A program made the translations under genes and the position numbers. Below are positions 28,170-36,177 of a stretch of 64,000 nt of DNA, in pieces (within the stretch, counting starts at the first letter, position 1; each line of letters opens with the position of its first letter). The notes under the pieces were generated by a model. That model ran no database searches, was not told the DNA's origin, and saw nothing but the letters and a program-made list of their open reading frames with translations. Source of the DNA: Amycolatopsis palatopharyngis (GTDB lineage: Bacteria > Actinomycetota > Actinomycetes > Mycobacteriales > Pseudonocardiaceae); the NCBI RefSeq assembly GCF_003385185.1, contig NZ_PQHZ01000003.1:124001-188000 (forward strand), in the 5' to 3' direction.

Positions 28170-29231
28170 TCAGTGGTCGCGGGAGACGACCAGATCAGCC
28201 ACCCAGCAGAGGGTCTCGCGGCTCGCGGTCGCGGCGAGACCGTCCAGTGCCGCGCGCGCCCGGAGCGCGTGATCGCGGGCGATCGCCGCCGCGGAATCGA
28301 TGGCTCCGGTGCGCCGCAGGAGATCCTCGACGAGCACCATCGCCTCCTGTGGATCGGCGGCGGAGGTCATACATCGGCGGATCATCTCGCGCTCGTTCCC
28401 GGTCGCCCCGTCGAAGGCGAGAATGATCGGCAGTGTCATCCGCGCGTTCTGCAGGTCGCTGGTACCGGGTTTCCCGGTGGAGCCGGAGTCGCTGAGATAG
28501 GCCAGCAGATCGTCATGGATCTGGAAAGCCATCCCCAGGTGGTCACCGTAGGCCGCGAGTCTCGCCACCTGCTCCCGGCCACCGCCGCCCATGATCGCTC
28601 CGCTCTCGCAGGCGCCCCTGAAGTACGCGGCCGTCTTGAGCCGTGCCACTCGCAGGTACGCCTCCGCGTCGAAGCGCAGGTCCCTGGACAACTCCGATTC
28701 CAGGCTCTGGCCCCGGCAGAGGTCCAGGCCGGCCCGCGCGACGGCAGCCAGCGCGGAGACGACCCGGTCGTCGGGTACACCTGCCTCCCGGCAGTCCGCG
28801 AGGCTCGCGAACAGGTCGAAGATGAGCGCGTCCCCGGCGACGATTGCGTCCGAGGTACCGAACTTGTGCTGCACCGAAGACCGTCCGCGCCGGAGTTCGT
28901 CACGGTCGATGATGTCGTCGTGGATGAGGCTGGCGACGTGGCCGCATTCGGCACCGACGGCCGCGGGCAGAACGCGGCCGACCTCGCCGCCGACCGCCAG
29001 TGCCGACTCGAGCAGCAGCATTGGCCGGAACAGTTTGCCGGTCGGGACGAGCGCGTAGTGACAGATGGTGCCCAGCAGGCCCTCTTCCGACGCCCAGCGC
29101 TTCGACAGCGCGGTACCCACGAGGGTGCTCAGCCGCCTCAGGCCTTCGGTCTGCGGAAGTTCTCGATAGGCGGAGCGGGGCGCCTCGGTCGTGGTGTCCC
29201 GCCTGCTCGCCTCCGGCAAAACTGTGCTCAT
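28170..29231 (-). CDS. Trans-polyprenyl (geranylgeranyl-type) diphosphate synthase
   Basis: 353 residues. First Asp-rich motif SLIHDDIIDRDELRRG (DDIID 105-109) is intact. The second reads QIHDDLLAYLSDSGSTGKPG, so the final Asp of the usual DDxxD is Ala244. The downstream GKPGTSDLQNARMTLPII segment is normal. It should condense IPP with allylic diphosphates to a C15-C20 or longer chain; product length cannot be judged securely by eye. It lies 31 bases after selD and 15 before dxs, hence one operon. Substitution in the second motif might slow catalysis or merely reflect its subfamily. Confidence 0.9.
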   Translation of the reverse strand: MSTVLPEASRRDTTTEAPRSAYRELPQTEGLRRLSTLVGTALSKRWASEEGLLGTICHYALVPTGKLFRPMLLLESALAVGGEVGRVLPAAVGAECGHVASLIHDDIIDRDELRRGRSSVQHKFGTSDAIVAGDALIFDLFASLADCREAGVPDDRVVSALAAVARAGLDLCRGQSLESELSRDLRFDAEAYLRVARLKTAAYFRGACESGAIMGGGGREQVARLAAYGDHLGMAFQIHDDLLAYLSDSGSTGKPGTSDLQNARMTLPIILAFDGATGNEREMIRRCMTSAADPQEAMVLVEDLLRRTGAIDSAAAIARDHALRARAALDGLAATASRETLCWVADLVVSRDH

Positions 29232-29262
29232 CGTCGCCCTCGCTTCGGTCGGTACCGCCGCG

Positions 29263-30336
29263 CTACGGCGCGGCTCTCACGGTGATGCGCCCTGGTGTCC
29301 CTTCGGTGACCCTGCCGATCACGGCAGCAGGCAGGTCCTTCGCGCGCAGGCTCGCGACCACGGGATCGGTGTCGACTCCGGCGGGCACGGCCATCAGAAG
29401 CCCACCCGAGGTCTGGGCGTCGTGCAGCAGGATGGCCGCCTCGGCGGAGACCCCTGCCTCGACGTCCACGTGTTCGGCGAGATGGCTCGCGTTCGCCTGG
29501 GTACCGCCCGGAACGAATCCGTGTGCCACGGCGTCCGCGGCCCCGGGCAGCAGCGGCACAGCGGACGCGTCGATCGTCGCGGACACACCACTGGCCCGCG
29601 CCATCCGGTGCAGATGGCCGAGCAGCCCGAAACCGGTGACGTCGGTGGCCGCTGCCACACCGGCGGCCGCGGCGATCTCACTGGCGGCCGCGTTCAATGT
29701 GGTCATCGAGTCGACAGCGCCCTTCATGACGTCCGCACTCGCACCGTCGTTCTTGATGGCGGTCGAGATGACGCCCGTGCCGATCGCCTTGGTCAGTACC
29801 AGGCTGTCGCCCGGGCGGAGAGAATCGATCTGGAAAAGCCTGTCTGGATGGGCGATCCCGATGACCGCCATGCCGTACTTGGGGATCGGGTCGTCGATGG
29901 TGTGCCCGCCGACGACGAGACAGCCGGCGTTCGTCGCGACCTCCGCGCCACCGCGCAGGACGTCGGCGAGCAGTTCCATCGGCAGGTCCGCGCCCGGCCA
30001 AGCAGCCAGGTTGACGGCCATGATCGGTCGTCCGCCCATGGCGTAGACGTCGGAGAGCGCGTTGGCCGCGGCGATCCGGCCCCAGTCGCGGGGATCGTCG
30101 ACGATGGGCGTGAAGAAGTCCGTGGTCAGGATGAGCGCACGGTCCTCGTCGAGCCGGTAGACCGCCGCGTCGTCACCCTCCACGGCGCCGATCAGCAGGT
30201 CACCCGAGGCGGGTACCAGGTCGGTGCCGAGGGAGGCGAACATGCCTTCCAGCTTGTCGAGCGGGAGCTTGCACGCACACCCCGCTCCACGCGACAGCGA
30301 CGTCAGTTTGACCACGGGCTGGATAGATGCGCTCAT
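29263..30336 (-). CDS. selD: Selenophosphate synthetase (SelD/SenC)
   Basis: 357 residues of the PurM/SelD ATP-grasp-like family. The N-terminal catalytic loop SRGAGCACKLPLDKLE has the essential Cys20 and Lys23 (Escherichia coli Cys17/Lys20); no in-frame UGA is used there. EGDDAAVYRLDEDRALILTTDFFTP provides the Asp residues for Mg-ATP, and ATDVTGFGLLGHLHRMARAS is the family core. It makes selenophosphate for SenB. No selA, selB or tRNA-Sec is visible, so a role in selenosugar/selenoneine synthesis (SenC) is more likely than selenoprotein synthesis. First gene of an operon with prenyl synthase and dxs. Confidence 0.93.
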   Translation of the reverse strand: MSASIQPVVKLTSLSRGAGCACKLPLDKLEGMFASLGTDLVPASGDLLIGAVEGDDAAVYRLDEDRALILTTDFFTPIVDDPRDWGRIAAANALSDVYAMGGRPIMAVNLAAWPGADLPMELLADVLRGGAEVATNAGCLVVGGHTIDDPIPKYGMAVIGIAHPDRLFQIDSLRPGDSLVLTKAIGTGVISTAIKNDGASADVMKGAVDSMTTLNAAASEIAAAAGVAAATDVTGFGLLGHLHRMARASGVSATIDASAVPLLPGAADAVAHGFVPGGTQANASHLAEHVDVEAGVSAEAAILLHDAQTSGGLLMAVPAGVDTDPVVASLRAKDLPAAVIGRVTEGTPGRITVRAAP

Positions 30337-30340
30337 TTAA

Positions 30341-30360
30341 ACTCCACTACTGCATGGAAT
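30341..30360 (-). promoter_or_regulatory. Shared inverted-repeat operator at the selD start
   Basis: Read on the minus strand ATTCCATGCAGTAGTGGAGT (11 of 12 to ATTCCA-N8-TGGAAT). It ends 4 bases before the selD ATG and includes its GGAG ribosome site, so a bound repressor would block both promoter clearance and translation. A separate hairpin CGTCTC-ACTTC-GAGACG lies next to it at 30363-30379. Confidence 0.65.
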
Positions 30361-30557
30361 ATCGTCTCACTTCGAGACGCTAGCAGCCTCGTGCCGCTGA
30401 CGTAAGGATGCACGGGATTCAACTTCTTCCCGTCTGTCACGTGGCGCATCCGGCCAGCCGCAAGCAGTTATCCCGCAGGTGCGGCAGCCGGTGGATAACG
30501 CGACTGTCCTAGTCTCCTTAACCCGGATGGGTGCTTGTCGCTCTGTCAACCGGGACA

Positions 30558-30577
30558 AGTCCATGAGAAACTGGAGT
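30558..30577 (+). promoter_or_regulatory. Shared inverted-repeat operator at the ArsR-rhodanese start
   Basis: AGTCCATGAGAAACTGGAGT (10 of 12 to the consensus) ends one base before the ATG, covering the ribosome site. A CTTGTC/GACAAG inverted repeat (30534-30559) overlaps its left end. The position fits autoregulation by the encoded repressor. Confidence 0.55.
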
Positions 30578-30578
30578 A

Positions 30579-31244
30579 ATGTCCAGTAGCGCACGGCCAA
30601 AGGACGCGGTGTTCGAGCAGTTCGCCCGCGTCGGAAAGGCGCTGGCCAGTCCCAAGCGCCTCGAACTGATCGACATCCTGGCCCAGGGCGAACGCAGCGT
30701 CGAGTCCTTGGCGCAGGCGACCTCGCTGAAGCTCACCACCGCCTCCGCGCACCTGCAGGCATTGCGCGGCGGTGGACTCGTGGCCAGCCGCAAGGAGGGC
30801 ACTCGCGTCTTCTACCGGCTTGCCAGTGACAAGGTGATCGAGGTCTTCGCCGCACTGCGCGCCGTAGCCGTCGAGCATCTCGCCGAGACCGACCGGGCGA
30901 CCCGTGAGTTCCTCGGCGAGGACGGTGTCGAGGCTGTGGGCAGGACGGATCTGCTCGACCGCGTGCGAACAGGACGTTACGTGCTGCTCGACGTCCGTCC
31001 GAGGGCGGAATTCGAGTCGGGACACATCGACGGCGCGGTTTCTGTTCCGCTGGAAGAACTCTCCGACCGTCTCGCGGACCTTCCTGCCGATCTCGAGATC
31101 GTGGCGTACTGCCGCGGGCAGTACTGCGTTCTCTCCTACGACGCCGTGCGGTTGCTGCGCGCGAAAGGGCGACCGGCTCGCAGGCTCGACGGTGGCATGC
31201 TCGAGTGGTTGCTGGAACGGCGGCCGGTCGCGGCCGGAACCTGA
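30579..31244 (+). CDS. ArsR/SmtB-type regulator fused to a rhodanese domain
   Basis: 221 residues. The N-terminal winged helix (LASPKRLELIDILAQGERSV, LTTASAHLQALRGGGLVASR) lacks an obvious ArsR metal-binding Cys cluster. The C-terminal rhodanese domain (YVLLDVRPRAEFESGHIDGA) has the active loop CRGQYCVLSYDAVRLL with the persulfide-forming Cys, so it may sense reactive sulfur or selenium through a persulfide or perselenide. It is divergent from selD and converges on the molybdoenzyme operon. The shared operator overlaps its own start, making it the best candidate regulator of the locus. Confidence 0.87.
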   Translation: MSSSARPKDAVFEQFARVGKALASPKRLELIDILAQGERSVESLAQATSLKLTTASAHLQALRGGGLVASRKEGTRVFYRLASDKVIEVFAALRAVAVEHLAETDRATREFLGEDGVEAVGRTDLLDRVRTGRYVLLDVRPRAEFESGHIDGAVSVPLEELSDRLADLPADLEIVAYCRGQYCVLSYDAVRLLRAKGRPARRLDGGMLEWLLERRPVAAGT

Positions 31245-31247
31245 GGC

Positions 31248-31832
31248 TCAGCAGTTCTTCGCGTCCTCCTCGAGCAGGGACCCCAGTACGGGCAGCACCG
31301 ACGTGTAGGGAGCACACCGTGCCTCGGCACCGAGACGATGCAGCACTGCCGGGGCCCAGGGCGCGATGTGGTCCAGCAGCAGGCTTCGCACCGCCGGATC
31401 GCTGTGCGCGTCACCCGGCCCGGCCGCATCGCGCTCGACACGGCGATAGAGGCAGCTGAGGGCGGCGAGTTCGACGGCGAGGTGATCGTGGCCGAGCAGC
31501 CGTAGCGTGCCGATCGACCCGACCTGCAGGCCGTTCTCTGCCAGGAACCGCTCCAACTCGCGCTCCGAGGTGGAGCGCAATCTGGCCGTGCTGCGGTGCG
31601 CGGAGGCGTACGGCAGGCAGACCGGCTCCGGTCCGATGAGGAGCCTGCAGTACTCGGCGGCCAGATCCTCGATCGCCTGGTGCAGTGCCTGCCCGTCGCA
31701 TCGCTCGGTAAGGCCGCGCCCGGCGAGTCGTTCGTACAGCGGAGCGTCGATCTCCACCGCCAGCAGCCTGGCTCCGAGGGTGTAGATGTCGGCCTTCGCG
31801 AGCAGTTCGCGACGCGTTTGCCCGCCGATCAT
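31248..31832 (-). CDS. TorD-family molybdoenzyme chaperone
   Basis: 194 residues, all-helical, starting MIGGQTRRELLAKADIYTLG, with a typical mid-region EYCRLLIGPEPVCLPYASAH and a late LLDHIAPWAPAVLHRLG close to the family's W-x-P motif. TorD/DmsD proteins bind the Tat signal and help insert the molybdenum cofactor. The ATG overlaps the catalytic subunit stop (ATGA). Last gene of the four-gene operon FeS-NrfD-catalytic-chaperone. Confidence 0.83.
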   Translation of the reverse strand: MIGGQTRRELLAKADIYTLGARLLAVEIDAPLYERLAGRGLTERCDGQALHQAIEDLAAEYCRLLIGPEPVCLPYASAHRSTARLRSTSERELERFLAENGLQVGSIGTLRLLGHDHLAVELAALSCLYRRVERDAAGPGDAHSDPAVRSLLLDHIAPWAPAVLHRLGAEARCAPYTSVLPVLGSLLEEDAKNC

Positions 31833-34375
31833 CGGTCCACCTTCCGGATGCGCACGAGGGTGTCGTTGAAGGACTGTTGTCCGGTCGTCGGATCGGGGTA
31901 GATGGGGATGAGGTCGTTCTGCGGCACACTCAACGCGTCCTGCCACCACGGCAGGCCACCCTGACTGCCGGGAGCGTGTCCTGGCAGCACCGCCGTGTCC
32001 GCGCCGTTGGTGGCGATGGGACCACCTCGCGAGCGTCCGTTGTTGTGCCCGATCGCCAGTACGACTGGATGCACGCCCGCGGTCAGGTGGACACGTGTGC
32101 GCAGTGAGCCGAACTGGCTGCCGTCGCCGTTGGGAACGAACGGGTCCTGCGGCCGGAAGCTGGTCACGTCGATCCAGTCGCCTTCGGCGAGTCCGAGCGC
32201 ACTGGCGACGTCCCGGTTGATCCAGGCCGGGTTGCTGTGCTCGATCTCCTGCAGCCACGCCGACTGCCCCGTGCGGTGACCGTTGTGCACGTTGTACTTG
32301 TAGCTGATCATGATGAACTCGTCGTCGGCGAAGTCCCGGCGGTGATCGGGAATCGGGTCGTAGACCGGCAACGGCTGCACCTCGACCCCGGCCTGTCTGC
32401 CCTTGTCGGCCGCGAACTCGCTGTACACCTCGATCTTGCGTGACGGTGTCTCGAACCCGCGTTTCACCACCCCGTTCACCATGACACCGACGGTGTTGGG
32501 TTCGCCCGTTCGCCGGTCCACGCCCCGGTGGACGATCCCGGTCAGCCGGTCGGTGGTGGTGCCCTCGAGTTCGGTGGAGTCGAGCTCGCGCTCATAGGGC
32601 TGGTAATTGGGCAGTTTCGCGGGATCCTGCCAGATGCCGTTGGTGCGCATGTGCTCGAAGCCGCCGGGCACCGGGGCGAAGTACTCGCGGAAATAGTCCT
32701 CCACCGTGTCCCAGGGGAAGTACGCCTCCATTCCGCCACCGATCCGGCGGGCGAGCTCGGGGAAGATCTCCCGTAGATCCTTGGCCTCGCCCATGGGCGG
32801 GACCACCGGCTGCCGCAGGCCCACGTAGTCCACCAGGCCCTGGGGCGGGCGCGAGTCGATGTCCCATCGTTCCAGGTAGGTGGTCCACGGCAGCACGATG
32901 TCAGCGAGGTGGGCGGTCTCGGAATTCATCACGTCGATGCAGACGTGGAACGGAATCAGCTCCTCGTCGGCCAGCACGTCCCGGACGAGGTTGGCCTCCG
33001 GCCAGGACCAGGCCTGGTCACAGTTGTAGCTGAGCAGGGCGGATACGCGTTGCCTGCGCTCCTTGATCCACAGGTAGACGATCTCGCCGACCTTCATCTT
33101 CTTCCACGCGTTCGCGAGCGGCCAGTCCTTGGCCTCGGCGATAACGCTGCGGGCGGTCGGCTTCGGCGGCACCGGCTCCGGCTCGGGCAGGAACTCCTTG
33201 TCCCAGGAGGAATACGCCGACCAGCACCAGCCGCCGGGCTTGCCGACGTTGCCCACGAGCGCGTTGAGCATGGTGATCGCCCTGTCGTTGTAGTACCCGT
33301 TGCGGTGCGCGGACGAGCCACGATTGCTGATCGTGGTGCAGCGCGGTGCGGCCGCGGCGAACTCCCGCGCGATACGCCGGATGGTTTCGGCCGGTATCCC
33401 GCTTTCCTGTTCCGCCAGCTCCGGCGAGTACTGCTGTACGTGCTCCGCATAACGTTCGGCCGGGATGTTGCACCACGTGTCGAACCACCGCTTGTCCCAC
33501 AACCGCTCGGAGCAGATGACCTGGGACATGGCGAGCGCGATCAGACCGTCTGTGCCCGGCTTGACGCAGAACCACTCGTCGGAGAGGGCCGCGGTGTTGG
33601 ACAGCCGGGCGTCGAAGGTGACGATCCTGGCGTCGTTGCGTTTACGGGCCCGCATCATCCGGATCGCGACCGGAATATGGCCCTGGTGTGCCTCCGCCCA
33701 GTTGCTGCCGAAGTTGAGTACGTACTTGCTGTTCTCGTAGTCGCCGAGGTCCCAGTCCGATTCGCCGATCATCGTGGAAATCGCGGCCCGCCGATTACTT
33801 GAGCAGAGCGCACGGTGATTGAAGGCCGATGGCGTGCCATAGGCGTTGAGGAATCGGGACACGATGTCGGTGGAGCGGTTGCGGCCCTGTTGGAAGACGA
33901 ACTCCTGTGGCCTGCCGCTCTTCCTGATGTCGCCGAGTCGTTCGCTGATCTCGCTGTACGCCTCATCCCAGGAGATCCGGCGCCATCGGCCTTCCCCTCG
34001 GCGGCCGACGCGTCTCATCGGGTAGAGCAGCCGGTGCGGATCGTACAGAACGGATGGGCCCGCGACCGCTTTCGCGCACACTGACCCCTGGCTGTTGGGG
34101 TCCTGCGGGTTCCCGGTTATACCGGTGAGCCTGCCGTCGCGGACCGTCGCGATGATGCCGCATGCGGTGGTGCACATCTGACACATCGACGCCACCGTAT
34201 GCGAGTCCGTCGGATCCGCGGTCGCGCTCCCCGCAGTGCTGTCCTGCGCCTCGTGGACGAGGTCCGCCGCCGTCAGCCCGGCGACGGCGGCGCCCGCGAG
34301 ACCACCCAGACGAAGCACGTCCCGCCGGTTCACCGTCCACTGGTGCGGATTTTCGGTGCGAGACTGCTGGTTCAT
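31829..34375 (-). CDS. Periplasmic molybdopterin oxidoreductase catalytic subunit (PsrA/PhsA/SrdA type)
   Basis: 848 residues. The Tat signal is NRRDVLRLGGLAGAAVAG with the twin Arg at 17-18, so the enzyme works outside the membrane. A [4Fe-4S] site follows: Cys65, Cys68, Cys72 and Cys100. The likely molybdenum ligand is Cys191 in HRALCSSNRR. Cys rather than Ser or Sec points to the polysulfide/thiosulfate/tetrathionate/SrdA-like branch and not DMSO reductase or Sec-formate dehydrogenase. Candidate substrates are polysulfide, thiosulfate or selenium oxyanions. The position beside selD and the shared operator make a selenium substrate attractive but unproven. 10 bases separate it from the anchor gene. 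Confidence 0.88.
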   Translation of the reverse strand: MNQQSRTENPHQWTVNRRDVLRLGGLAGAAVAGLTAADLVHEAQDSTAGSATADPTDSHTVASMCQMCTTACGIIATVRDGRLTGITGNPQDPNSQGSVCAKAVAGPSVLYDPHRLLYPMRRVGRRGEGRWRRISWDEAYSEISERLGDIRKSGRPQEFVFQQGRNRSTDIVSRFLNAYGTPSAFNHRALCSSNRRAAISTMIGESDWDLGDYENSKYVLNFGSNWAEAHQGHIPVAIRMMRARKRNDARIVTFDARLSNTAALSDEWFCVKPGTDGLIALAMSQVICSERLWDKRWFDTWCNIPAERYAEHVQQYSPELAEQESGIPAETIRRIAREFAAAAPRCTTISNRGSSAHRNGYYNDRAITMLNALVGNVGKPGGWCWSAYSSWDKEFLPEPEPVPPKPTARSVIAEAKDWPLANAWKKMKVGEIVYLWIKERRQRVSALLSYNCDQAWSWPEANLVRDVLADEELIPFHVCIDVMNSETAHLADIVLPWTTYLERWDIDSRPPQGLVDYVGLRQPVVPPMGEAKDLREIFPELARRIGGGMEAYFPWDTVEDYFREYFAPVPGGFEHMRTNGIWQDPAKLPNYQPYERELDSTELEGTTTDRLTGIVHRGVDRRTGEPNTVGVMVNGVVKRGFETPSRKIEVYSEFAADKGRQAGVEVQPLPVYDPIPDHRRDFADDEFIMISYKYNVHNGHRTGQSAWLQEIEHSNPAWINRDVASALGLAEGDWIDVTSFRPQDPFVPNGDGSQFGSLRTRVHLTAGVHPVVLAIGHNNGRSRGGPIATNGADTAVLPGHAPGSQGGLPWWQDALSVPQNDLIPIYPDPTTGQQSFNDTLVRIRKVDR

Positions 34376-34385
34376 CGCGCTCCTC

Positions 34386-35294
34386 TCACGGGCCGGTGGC
34401 GAAGATCAGGTACCGGACGGCGGCCATTCCCACGATCACGGACGCGGCGCTGAACAATCGAATCGTTCTGCCTGCTCTCGGCAGCGCCAGCCCCGGCGCC
34501 GCCAGCACCAGGCCGGCTCCCACGGCGCCGCCCCAGAGAAGCACCGCGCCGGAACCGCTCGAAAGGTAAGTGCCGACCTGCTGGCTCAGCACGGGATTCT
34601 GCGCGACCGCGAGCCATTCGAACAGCCCGGCGACCAGATACAGACCGAGCAGGGCCAGTATCGCGGCCCGCGATCCGGCCAGCGGCCCCGCGGAATCAGC
34701 CGGCGGTGCGTACAGTTGCAGCACCAGAAATCCAGCGGCACCTATGAGCAACGTGGTCGTGAGGTAGATCAGCGCCGCACCACTACTGCTCGCCAGCGGC
34801 GCGACCCACGTCATGGACAACACCGAGACCGGGTACAACGCCAGCGCGAGACTGGTCAGCACGAGTGCGACGCGGAGTGCGCCTTCGACCCCCCGGGTGA
34901 GGCGATCCGCCGGTACCGGGCCCTGACCATCGCGTGGCAGGTGCCGGGTCAGGTAGAGGTCGGCGATCAGCAGGAAGATCTTCACCGCGAGAATCTTCCC
35001 GCCGAGCGCGATCGGTGAGCCGAGGTTGTCGAATCTCGTGAGCATCAGGAAGAAGCGTTCAGGCCTGCCGAGATCCACCACCAGCAGCAGGCCTGCTCCG
35101 CAGGCGGCGGCGAGCGCGATCCACGAGGTCCTGCGCAGCACGCCGCGGTCCAGTCCCGGGTAGGTGGCCCTCGACCACTGCGCGGCCAGCGTCAGTCCAC
35201 TTGGGACCGCGACGAGCACGAAGTAGATCGCCAGCAGCGGCCCCCACGGGGAGTCCGGCAATGGGTGATTGAGCTGCTCGCCCAGTCCACTCAT
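34386..35294 (-). CDS. NrfD/PsrC-like quinol-linked membrane subunit
   Basis: 302 residues with about eight hydrophobic helices (for example GPLLAIYFVLVAVPSGLTLA, LLLWGGAVGAGLVLAAPGLA). NrfD-family subunits anchor the complex and exchange electrons with the (mena)quinone pool. It lies 9 bases after the iron-sulfur subunit and 10 before the catalytic subunit, the SrdB-C-A / PhsB-C-A style of order with the catalytic gene last. Confidence 0.85.
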   Translation of the reverse strand: MSGLGEQLNHPLPDSPWGPLLAIYFVLVAVPSGLTLAAQWSRATYPGLDRGVLRRTSWIALAAACGAGLLLVVDLGRPERFFLMLTRFDNLGSPIALGGKILAVKIFLLIADLYLTRHLPRDGQGPVPADRLTRGVEGALRVALVLTSLALALYPVSVLSMTWVAPLASSSGAALIYLTTTLLIGAAGFLVLQLYAPPADSAGPLAGSRAAILALLGLYLVAGLFEWLAVAQNPVLSQQVGTYLSSGSGAVLLWGGAVGAGLVLAAPGLALPRAGRTIRLFSAASVIVGMAAVRYLIFATGP

Positions 35295-35303
35295 CGTCGT
35301 TCG

Positions 35304-35915
35304 CTACTTGCCGGAAAGATCGTTGTCTTGTACCACCTGCACGCCGTCGGCCTCGATCAACGGAAGCGCCCGGCGCGGATCGACGTAGAAGACCCGCGGT
35401 TTCGTGTTGGCTGCCGGCTTCCACACCTCGACGTCCTCGGTCGCGACCCTTCTGCTGATCTCGCTGTCCTCGGCATCGAGATCGCCGAAGACCCGGCATC
35501 CGGTCGGGCAGGCGTCGACGCAGGCGGGTTGCTGCCCCTGCGAGGTGCGGTGTTCGCAGAACGTGCACTTCTGCGCCACGTTCTTGTCCGGGTCCTCGTA
35601 GATCGCGCCGTATGGACAGGCGGACATACAGAAGCGGTTGAGGTTGCAGTCGCCCTCGTCGATGGTGACCTCCCCGTTCGGGAGGCGGACGATCGCGTCG
35701 GTGGGGCAGGCGTCCAGGCAGGGCGCATCCTCACATTGGTTGCATAGCACCGGAATGAAATGCCGGGTAGCCGTGGGGTACTCCCCGTCCTCGACGTATT
35801 TCACGGTGTCCCGGAAGGCGCCGAGCGGGACGTCGAATTCCGCCTTGCACGCGACGGAGCAAGCGTGACAACCGATGCAGGTGCTGAGATCGATGAGCAT
35901 TCCGAAGCGCGCCAC
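35304..35915 (-). CDS. Four-cluster [4Fe-4S] electron-transfer subunit (DmsB/PhsB type)
   Basis: 203 residues with four Cys clusters: CIGCHACSVACK, CNQCEDAPCLDACP, CNLNRFCMSACPYGA and CTFCEHR with CVDACPTGCRVFGD. These pass electrons between the NrfD subunit and the molybdenum subunit. First gene of the operon. I chose GTG 35915 because GGGGAGA lies 6 bases before it; the GTG at 35921 has no space for the ribosome site. The shared operator is 73 bases upstream. Confidence 0.9.
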   Translation of the reverse strand: MARFGMLIDLSTCIGCHACSVACKAEFDVPLGAFRDTVKYVEDGEYPTATRHFIPVLCNQCEDAPCLDACPTDAIVRLPNGEVTIDEGDCNLNRFCMSACPYGAIYEDPDKNVAQKCTFCEHRTSQGQQPACVDACPTGCRVFGDLDAEDSEISRRVATEDVEVWKPAANTKPRVFYVDPRRALPLIEADGVQVVQDNDLSGK

Positions 35916-35988
35916 GTGCACTCTCCCCAGAGCCGTAGTCGACAGCGGTGTCCGAACCCGTGCCCGAGAACCAGGACGATGATCGAGT

Positions 35989-36008
35989 ACTCCACTGCCG
36001 AGTGGAAT
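35989..36008. promoter_or_regulatory. Shared inverted-repeat operator, molybdoenzyme operon
   Basis: ACTCCACTGCCGAGTGGAAT (11 of 12), with a perfect TCCACT-GCCG-AGTGGA core. It lies 73 bases before the iron-sulfur subunit start, almost the same distance as the sites before senA (71) and the flavin monooxygenase (73). Confidence 0.65.
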
Positions 36009-36095
36009 TCAGACCGTAACCGGGTGCTCGCTGTGTGTCCAGGCCTCGTCAGAGGGCTGTCGGTAGTGGTATTGACGTCCGCCGCGTTCTCCAAC

Positions 36096-36115
36096 GTTCT
36101 ATCGAATTATGGGCG
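36096..36115. promoter_or_regulatory. Weak copy of the shared motif before P450-1
   Basis: GTTCTATCGAATTATGGGCG keeps only 7 of 12 consensus bases and is 62 bases before the P450-1 start. I list it because of the position, not the score. Confidence 0.25.
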
Positions 36116-36177
36116 ACTTGTGTTCTACTTCCTGCCAGTTGGTGTGATCTGTCCAGGCCCGTCCCGGAGGAGTCGCG

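Noticed and set aside
29263..30336. SelD as part of selenoprotein synthesis, with a tRNA-Sec or selA/selB nearby
   Set aside because: I looked in the adjacent gaps (30337-30578 and 29232-29262) and found no tRNA-like cloverleaf and no selA or selB; the sen genes give a sufficient role.
31829..34375. Selenocysteine-containing formate dehydrogenase
   Set aside because: The position of the metal ligand is an ordinary Cys codon (Cys191), no in-frame UGA occurs, and the anchor is NrfD-type with a catalytic-last gene order.
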